A stretch of 8,878 nt of DNA from Thermoprotei archaeon. GTDB taxonomy: Archaea; Thermoproteota; Thermoprotei_A; Sulfolobales; NBVN01. The stretch spans positions 1 through 8,878 of the forward strand of contig QMWS01000022.1 of NCBI GenBank assembly GCA_003661745.1, given 5' to 3'. The position numbers and the translations under genes are program-made. Of this stretch, positions 4,358-8,878 are shown piece after piece. Below the pieces are notes generated by a model. It made no database searches. It saw only the letters and a program-made list of their open reading frames with translations, and had not been told where the DNA came from. Each line of letters begins with the position of its first letter. Positions within the stretch are counted from its first letter, which is position 1.

Positions 4358-6421
4358 CTCGCTTCTATTGACAATAGCATTAGCAACTTCCTTAACGAAC
4401 CTTCCAGTCAATTTAATTCTCAGCAGCTCTTTGAGGTACTCAGTAAAACTTACACCTAATGCCTCACGCCATTCTCTATATTTCTCGACTATGTGCTTAT
4501 AAGCAGTACCGTGGAACTCGCAAAAACATATGTTACTACCCGCTACAGGATTATAAGCGCATACTTCCCCACATATTAAGCATTTGGGCTTCTCTTTGCC
4601 CTCCTCGATAAGCTCTATTAACTTCTCAGCATTATTGCTTCTTACTATGTCCCTTATCATCGTGAGCCTAGGCCTTAGTACCTCCTTAGCTTTATTGACT
4701 ACCTCAGTACGTGATATCTTCCCGAGCTTTACCAATTCTAATGCTTGCTCGAATTCCCGTGTTAAGTTAACGCTGGTTAATTCAGAGAAAAGCTTAGAGA
4801 GTATCTTCGCAATCGTTATACCTAGCTCGGTAACTACCGTTGTTTTCCCACTCTTCTTTAAGTAACCTCTCTTAAATAGAGTCTCGATTATGTCAGCCCT
4901 AGTGGCTTCTGTCCCTATGCCAACCTCCTCCATCCACTTAAGCAGTGTAGTTTTTGTATGGGGTGGGGGCGGCCTGGAATATGCCCTACTTATCCTCACC
5001 TTAACTATGCGCACTTTTTCACCTTTATGAAGATGCGGTATACTCGCTTCATTAACAGTTACATAGGGATATACGCGCAGCCATTCACTCTTAATTATCC
5101 TCTGACCGCTGAGGGCGAATGTAAGTGACTTAAACTTAAATGTATATGATGTACTCCCAATTAAGGCTGAATCATAGAAGCACGCAAGGTACCTTCTTAC
5201 GATGAGATCATATAGCTGCTTCTTCCTACCTCTTAATTCATGCGTGGGTAAATAGCCTGTCGGATAAATAGCTGGATGGGCTGGATCGTCCTTAGCACCT
5301 AGGGTAGGTTTGAGTACCCTTCTCCTAAGTAACTCGCTAGCGTATGCTCTATAGCTCTGTAATCTCCCTAAGTTTTCAATTATTTTTCTATTATTCAGCG
5401 TGGGTGGCAGCTTCTGTGAGTTTGTTCTCGGATAACTAATTAGTGAGTCAAGGTATAGATCTTCAGCTAACCTAAGCGTCTCTGAAGGAGATATTCCCAG
5501 AATCCTTGATGCCTCTACCTGAAGATCTGGTAGGTTGAAGGGTGGCGGCGGATTTAACTTTCTAATGGTCTGCTCAACACTGGCGACTTCAATATACCCT
5601 ACCCCCCTCAACATATTCGCGATCCTCCTTGCCTCCTCATACCTCCTTAAAGGCGGTGATACCTGATTAAGCTTATATATTTCACCGTCGACCTCAATGT
5701 AAAGTGTTATGCTGAAAGTTACTGAAGGTATGAATGTTTCTCGCGCTATGTACCGATTCAATGCCTCTAGCAGTGTAGGGCTCTGAACTCTACCAGCACT
5801 TAAAGTTAATTTCTTACCTGTCAGCAATCTATAAATATCCATTAGTGCTCTGCTAACGTTTATCCCCCAGATCCAGTCGAGCTCATGCCTACATAACCCA
5901 GCCTCAATCATGTCCCAGTCAAGGCTTGGGAGAGGCTTCTTTAAGGCCTCTCTCAGCTCCTCGAGTGTTAAGGACGAGAACTTCACCCTCAATGCCTTAT
6001 TGACATTACCAAACATTTTTATTATCAGGTACCCTATTACTGAGCCTTCGATATCGAAATCGCAGGCGTTAATGAATAGGGATGCAGATTTAGCTAGCTC
6101 TTGAAGCGCCATATAGTACCTTTTGGTATGTTCTGCGTTTTTCTCTGACATCCACCTCGGAACCCATTCATATGAAAAAACTGGGTAATCTCTCTCGTTA
6201 CTTTTCAGTGAAAAGAGGTGTCCCGCTGCTGGAGCAACAACGTAGTACCTACCACTAAAGTATCCCTCCCAGAATGGAACACCATATATTTTGCCGCCAA
6301 ATCTTAGGCCTAGTGCTTGTGCAATTTTAGATGCCGCCCTTGTCTTCTCAGCTATTACTAGCACATACCCCCGCTTCAGCGCAGGTGATCCACCCCGTTT
6401 AGTTCTTCTCCGCGTGCTCAT
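4328..6421 (-). CDS. topA: DNA topoisomerase, type IA (archaeal TopA/Topo III class)
   Basis: It cuts one DNA strand through a 5'-phosphotyrosine and relaxes or decatenates DNA. The 697 residues hold a Toprim domain with VLVIAEKTRAA (E25) and ACDFDIEGSVIG (D121, D123, E125), the LSAGRVQSPTL motif (207-217), the active-site Tyr330 in LISYPRTNSQKLP, and GIGTEATRADII (501-512). At the C-terminus is a cysteine cluster CLICGEVC (614-621) and CFC (632-634), a probable zinc finger, then a helical end. The N-terminal tail (STRRRTKRGG) is basic and may contact DNA. No helicase part is present, so this is not reverse gyrase. The ATG at 6421 has GGTGA 9 nt upstream. It lies 35 nt after the M50 gene and is likely in one operon with it and rpo6. 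Confidence 0.95.
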   Translation of the reverse strand: MSTRRRTKRGGSPALKRGYVLVIAEKTRAASKIAQALGLRFGGKIYGVPFWEGYFSGRYYVVAPAAGHLFSLKSNERDYPVFSYEWVPRWMSEKNAEHTKRYYMALQELAKSASLFINACDFDIEGSVIGYLIIKMFGNVNKALRVKFSSLTLEELREALKKPLPSLDWDMIEAGLCRHELDWIWGINVSRALMDIYRLLTGKKLTLSAGRVQSPTLLEALNRYIARETFIPSVTFSITLYIEVDGEIYKLNQVSPPLRRYEEARRIANMLRGVGYIEVASVEQTIRKLNPPPPFNLPDLQVEASRILGISPSETLRLAEDLYLDSLISYPRTNSQKLPPTLNNRKIIENLGRLQSYRAYASELLRRRVLKPTLGAKDDPAHPAIYPTGYLPTHELRGRKKQLYDLIVRRYLACFYDSALIGSTSYTFKFKSLTFALSGQRIIKSEWLRVYPYVTVNEASIPHLHKGEKVRIVKVRISRAYSRPPPPHTKTTLLKWMEEVGIGTEATRADIIETLFKRGYLKKSGKTTVVTELGITIAKILSKLFSELTSVNLTREFEQALELVKLGKISRTEVVNKAKEVLRPRLTMIRDIVRSNNAEKLIELIEEGKEKPKCLICGEVCAYNPVAGSNICFCEFHGTAYKHIVEKYREWREALGVSFTEYLKELLRIKLTGRFVKEVANAIVNRSELLRNIRDIT

Positions 6422-6456
6422 CTACCGCAGTCACCTTGGGGAAACGAAGGCTTACG

Positions 6457-7587
6457 TTATACGATAATTGGTGCTGTAATGAGCAATAGTATAGCATATA
6501 TTAATGAGTAAATTACCTTATTCTTCTTCGGTAGCTTGGATTCCAAATTAGCTGCTCCTGGATGTGCACGTAGCCCTGTAATCAAGAATGCTAGTAAAGC
6601 AAATATCCCTAACCATAGCAGGTTAGGCACCACCATTGCTGTAACTAGCGCTATAGCCAGTGTAATAAACCCGGCGAGTTTATGCGTGCGCATACTAGTT
6701 AAACCCCTAAATATGTGCCCGCCGTCTAGTTGGCCTAAAGGAAGCAAGTTTATGAAGTGAATTAGGATTATAAAAAGAGCTGCGATCGCTGGCGGATTCA
6801 AGATTACTGTACTTGCTTCGCTTCCACCGTATCCGAGTACGTCAGCAACCTTCATAATAAGCACCGCCCCAAGTGTCAATACGTGAAGCTCCTGCATCAG
6901 CCCCTTACTTATAGCCTCAGATACAGCACTATAGCTGACAACAGGCGATATCATGTACATAGCAGTAAATATCATGTAGGACAAAATAGTACCTGCTAGT
7001 GGACCTGCTAAACCTACTCTAACTAGATCCTTTAGTGACTTAGGCAAATGCTTCATTCCTATTATAGCGCCGAACGTACCCAGCGGCGATACTATTGGTG
7101 CCGGTATTAGCATAGGCGGAGTAACAGGCACCATGGATTTCCTAGCTACGTAGTAGTGACTGAGTTCGTGAACCATGATTGGGGCCATCACAGCCAGAGT
7201 AAAAAGTATCGTACTCACAAAGATGTTAAGCTTGAGGCTACCTAAGCCTATGCTAAGTACTGCGAGATTAAAGTATTGAGTAGTTAGATAACCAGCATAT
7301 GCAACAGATGCAATTGTGGCTATAAAAAGTGCCGCTATGATCATTCGGCGTCTGCGTGATTGCGTGCCTTGCGTTCTTCTAGAAACCCTTAAGACGTAGT
7401 TACTGTTGTCCCTAAACAATATGATGGCATGGTTGTACCGCCCTACAAGTTCAGTGTATAACCTCTCAAAAGCATCTTCGATAGCCACATCCCCTTTAGG
7501 TTCGACGATAAACTCAATGAAGTTCTCGTCCTCATTAACGAGCACAGACTTAAAGTACTTATTAATTACCTCCTGAATATTCAACAT
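6457..7587 (-). CDS. M50 family membrane metalloprotease (site-2-protease-like)
   Basis: An intramembrane zinc protease. Residues 1-78 are a soluble alpha/beta-like domain ending in a basic stop (SRRRRM). Residues about 82-340 contain several transmembrane helices. The zinc site is HELSH (140-144) in IMVHELSHYY, plus Asp288 in NLLPLGQLDGGH (280-291). GLAGPLAG (192-199), typical of the core, lies between them. The C-terminus adds a final hydrophobic helix (about 358-375). Family members cleave transmembrane segments of anti-sigma factors, regulators or signal peptides; the substrate here is unknown. No PDZ domain is seen. The ATG at 7587 has GGGAG 4 nt upstream. It sits 62 nt after rpo6 and 35 nt before topA, all on the minus strand. 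Confidence 0.93.
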   Translation of the reverse strand: MLNIQEVINKYFKSVLVNEDENFIEFIVEPKGDVAIEDAFERLYTELVGRYNHAIILFRDNSNYVLRVSRRTQGTQSRRRRMIIAALFIATIASVAYAGYLTTQYFNLAVLSIGLGSLKLNIFVSTILFTLAVMAPIMVHELSHYYVARKSMVPVTPPMLIPAPIVSPLGTFGAIIGMKHLPKSLKDLVRVGLAGPLAGTILSYMIFTAMYMISPVVSYSAVSEAISKGLMQELHVLTLGAVLIMKVADVLGYGGSEASTVILNPPAIAALFIILIHFINLLPLGQLDGGHIFRGLTSMRTHKLAGFITLAIALVTAMVVPNLLWLGIFALLAFLITGLRAHPGAANLESKLPKKNKVIYSLIYAILLLITAPIIV

Positions 7588-7649
7588 TAGTCTCCCTTAG
7601 TTGACAGTGTTGTTTAGCCGTGGACAAAATTATTAGGCCTGAGCTGCCG

Positions 7650-7958
7650 CTAAATCTCTATTCTACCAAATAATTTCTTCTCCAGCTCTAGCAGTTTATT
7701 GACAGGTACCAGCTCTTTCTCACCACTAGGCTTTATTCTAACCAGTGTTATAGGCAATACACCTCTTCTTAGCTCTTCCTTAGCTATCTCGGTAGGATCC
7801 TTAGGTAGGTTACTAATATCGATAAGCGGCAAAGCACCTAATGACAATTGTAACGCTCGAGCAGCAACTATTCTAGCCTTCTCGTACCTAGTGAGCCTAG
7901 GTGGGCCCACCCTAACCGGTAACTTTTTAATAAATGATATTACTTCTGATTCCTTCAT
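7650..7958 (-). CDS. rpo6: DNA-directed RNA polymerase subunit Rpo6 (RpoK, RPB6/omega homologue)
   Basis: A small assembly subunit of archaeal RNA polymerase, equivalent to eukaryotic RPB6 and bacterial omega, which clamps the largest subunit. The signature LTRYEKARIVAARALQLSLG (22-41) is characteristic, followed by the helix DPTEIAKEELRRGVLPITLV and the strand RIKPSGEKELVPVNKL. The length of 102 aa fits the crenarchaeal family. The ATG at 7958 is preceded by GTGAT and GGG in the leader. It probably heads an operon with the M50 protease and topA, although a weak A/T box (AATAATTTT, about 7626-7634) before the protease gene could give extra transcription. Confidence 0.95.
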   Translation of the reverse strand: MKESEVISFIKKLPVRVGPPRLTRYEKARIVAARALQLSLGALPLIDISNLPKDPTEIAKEELRRGVLPITLVRIKPSGEKELVPVNKLLELEKKLFGRIEI

Positions 7959-7993
7959 AACCCGATCACTATCCCAGTAAGTTTAGTGTCGAG

Positions 7994-8027
7994 ATTATAT
8001 GTTTTACTTCAATATTAAATTTAAAAA
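7994..8027 (-). promoter_or_regulatory. Promoter region of rpo6
   Basis: Two T/A boxes lie on the minus strand in the 139-bp spacer between the thermosome gene and rpo6. ATATAAT at 8000-7994 predicts a leader of about 14 nt. TTTTTAAA at 8027-8020 predicts a leader of about 40 nt. Either could serve, and their presence suggests that rpo6 is transcribed independently of the thermosome gene. Nothing else was recognised in this spacer. Confidence 0.4.
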
Positions 8028-8097
8028 TATGTTGGTGGATGTGGTACTTTAGTTTGATAATGAGTTGAAATTTACGTTTTTATTAGTCTTAAAATGT

Positions 8098-8878
8098 TTA
8101 GTCGAACTCGAACTTACTCTCCTCGCCGCCGCCTTTCTCTTTCTTCTCCTTCTTTAATGGTGACGCAGCAATTATGTCGTCTACCTTCAGTATGGCTGCT
8201 GCTGCTTCTGTAGCTGCCTTTATTATCTGCTTCTTAACGATTACTGGATCTATTACATTTAGCTTGACCATGTCCTCAACTATCTTTCCGTTCAGTACAT
8301 CTATGCCCGCATTCACCTTACCCTCACTGTGCAGCTTTCTGAGATCCATTATCGCCTGCAATGGATCGAGTCCTGCCGTTTGGGCTAGAATCGTCGCTAC
8401 TTCCTCGAGCGCATCAGCAAAAGCCTGTATTGCTAGCTGCTCCTTGCCGCCAACCGATTCTGCGTACTTCCTCAGTCTTAGGGCTAGTTCTATCTCAACT
8501 GCACCACCGCCCGGAACGACCTTGGGATCCCTCAGCACATTTCTGAGAGCGTGCAGCGCGTCGTTCATGCTCCTTTCTGCATCATCAACTATCATGTCGC
8601 TTGCTCCACGTATTAATATTGTAACTGCCTTCGGGTTCTTGCATCCCTCAATGAATACCATCTTGTCGTTTCCTACCCTCCTTTCCTCCACGAGTTTAGC
8701 ATAGCCTAGGTCGTTGGGTGTTAGATCTCTAATGCTCGTTACTATTCTGCCACCAGTTGCTCTCTCTAGTTTCTCCATGTCTGATCTTTTTACTCTTCTT
8801 ACTGCTAGTATTCCTTTCTTTGCTAGGTAGTGCTGAGCAACATCATCAATACCCTTCTGACAAATCACAACATTAGCA
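8098..8878 (-). CDS. ths: Thermosome subunit (group II chaperonin), C-terminal part
   Basis: This is about the last 259 residues of an ATP-dependent archaeal chaperonin subunit. The open frame continues past the window edge: three codons (Ala-Asn-Val) precede the GTG at 8868, which is internal, giving ANVVICQKGIDDVAQHYLAK, a classic apical-domain sequence. Further on are the apical and intermediate segments (KNPKAVTILIRGA), the nucleotide-pocket motif VVPGGGAVEIEL, and the equatorial GLDPLQAIMDLR and VNAGIDVLNGKIVEDM. The tail is SPLKKEKKEKGGGEESKFEFD, a charged flexible end typical of thermosomes. The N-terminal half, with the GDGT ATP-binding motif, lies outside the window. Alpha or beta identity cannot be settled from this part. 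Confidence 0.96.
   Translation of the reverse strand, partial: ANVVICQKGIDDVAQHYLAKKGILAVRRVKRSDMEKLERATGGRIVTSIRDLTPNDLGYAKLVEERRVGNDKMVFIEGCKNPKAVTILIRGASDMIVDDAERSMNDALHALRNVLRDPKVVPGGGAVEIELALRLRKYAESVGGKEQLAIQAFADALEEVATILAQTAGLDPLQAIMDLRKLHSEGKVNAGIDVLNGKIVEDMVKLNVIDPVIVKKQIIKAATEAAAAILKVDDIIAASPLKKEKKEKGGGEESKFEFD

Noticed and set aside
8028..8097. A/T-rich stretch after the thermosome stop as a terminator or small RNA
   Set aside because: No clear T-run on the thermosome coding strand, no hairpin and no C/D or H/ACA boxes were seen.
8530..8592. TTGATGATG and CTGA on the minus strand about 55 nt apart, resembling a C/D RNA
   Set aside because: Entirely within conserved thermosome codons (VDDAERSMNDAL...VLRD), with no good internal boxes and no closing repeat.
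8174..8704. Plus-strand ORF of 176 codons opposite the thermosome gene
   Set aside because: Serine-rich composition typical of an antisense frame; the minus-strand product is an unmistakable chaperonin.

Overview
The window looks like a piece of a thermophilic crenarchaeal (Thermoproteota) chromosome. The evidence is a cdvA-cdvB-cdvC cell-division cluster, a thermosome (group II chaperonin) subunit, the archaeal RNA polymerase subunit Rpo6, an archaeal type IA topoisomerase, a Sec11-type signal peptidase, and promoters with T/A-rich TATA boxes and short GGTG-type ribosome sites. CdvA with an N-terminal PRC-like domain points to a Desulfurococcales/Sulfolobales-type lineage rather than Thermoproteales, which lack Cdv. 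The species cannot be named from the sequence. No insertion sequence, CRISPR array, tRNA or rRNA gene was seen.

Layout. Positions 1-1672 (minus strand) carry the cdv operon in the order cdvA, cdvB, start of cdvC; cdvC runs out of the window. A 234-bp divergent spacer (1673-1906) with several TATA-like boxes and short repeats separates it from enolase (1907-3202, plus). A small two-helix membrane protein (3194-3433, minus) overlaps the enolase 3' end by 9 bp. The spacer 3434-3618 is the most interesting stretch: it holds a palindromic TATA box serving either direction, then a compact C/D box guide RNA candidate (3495-3563, plus), then a promoter for a zinc-ribbon protein (3619-3924). That gene overlaps a signal peptidase I gene (3914-4357). 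On the minus strand, a likely operon rpo6 (7650-7958), site-2-protease-like M50 peptidase (6457-7587) and topoisomerase topA (4328-6421) runs toward the signal peptidase gene and overlaps its end by 30 bp. The right edge is the C-terminal part of a thermosome subunit (8098 to the window end, minus).

Together these are core housekeeping functions: membrane scission at division (Cdv), glycolysis/gluconeogenesis (enolase), protein export (signal peptidase), membrane proteolysis (M50), transcription (Rpo6), DNA topology (TopA) and protein folding (thermosome). The least expected content is the C/D box sRNA: its C, D', C' and D boxes, spacing and flanking inverted repeat all fit the archaeal 2'-O-methylation guide architecture, and its D' guide is complementary to what a tRNA-Lys(UUU) anticodon loop should be.
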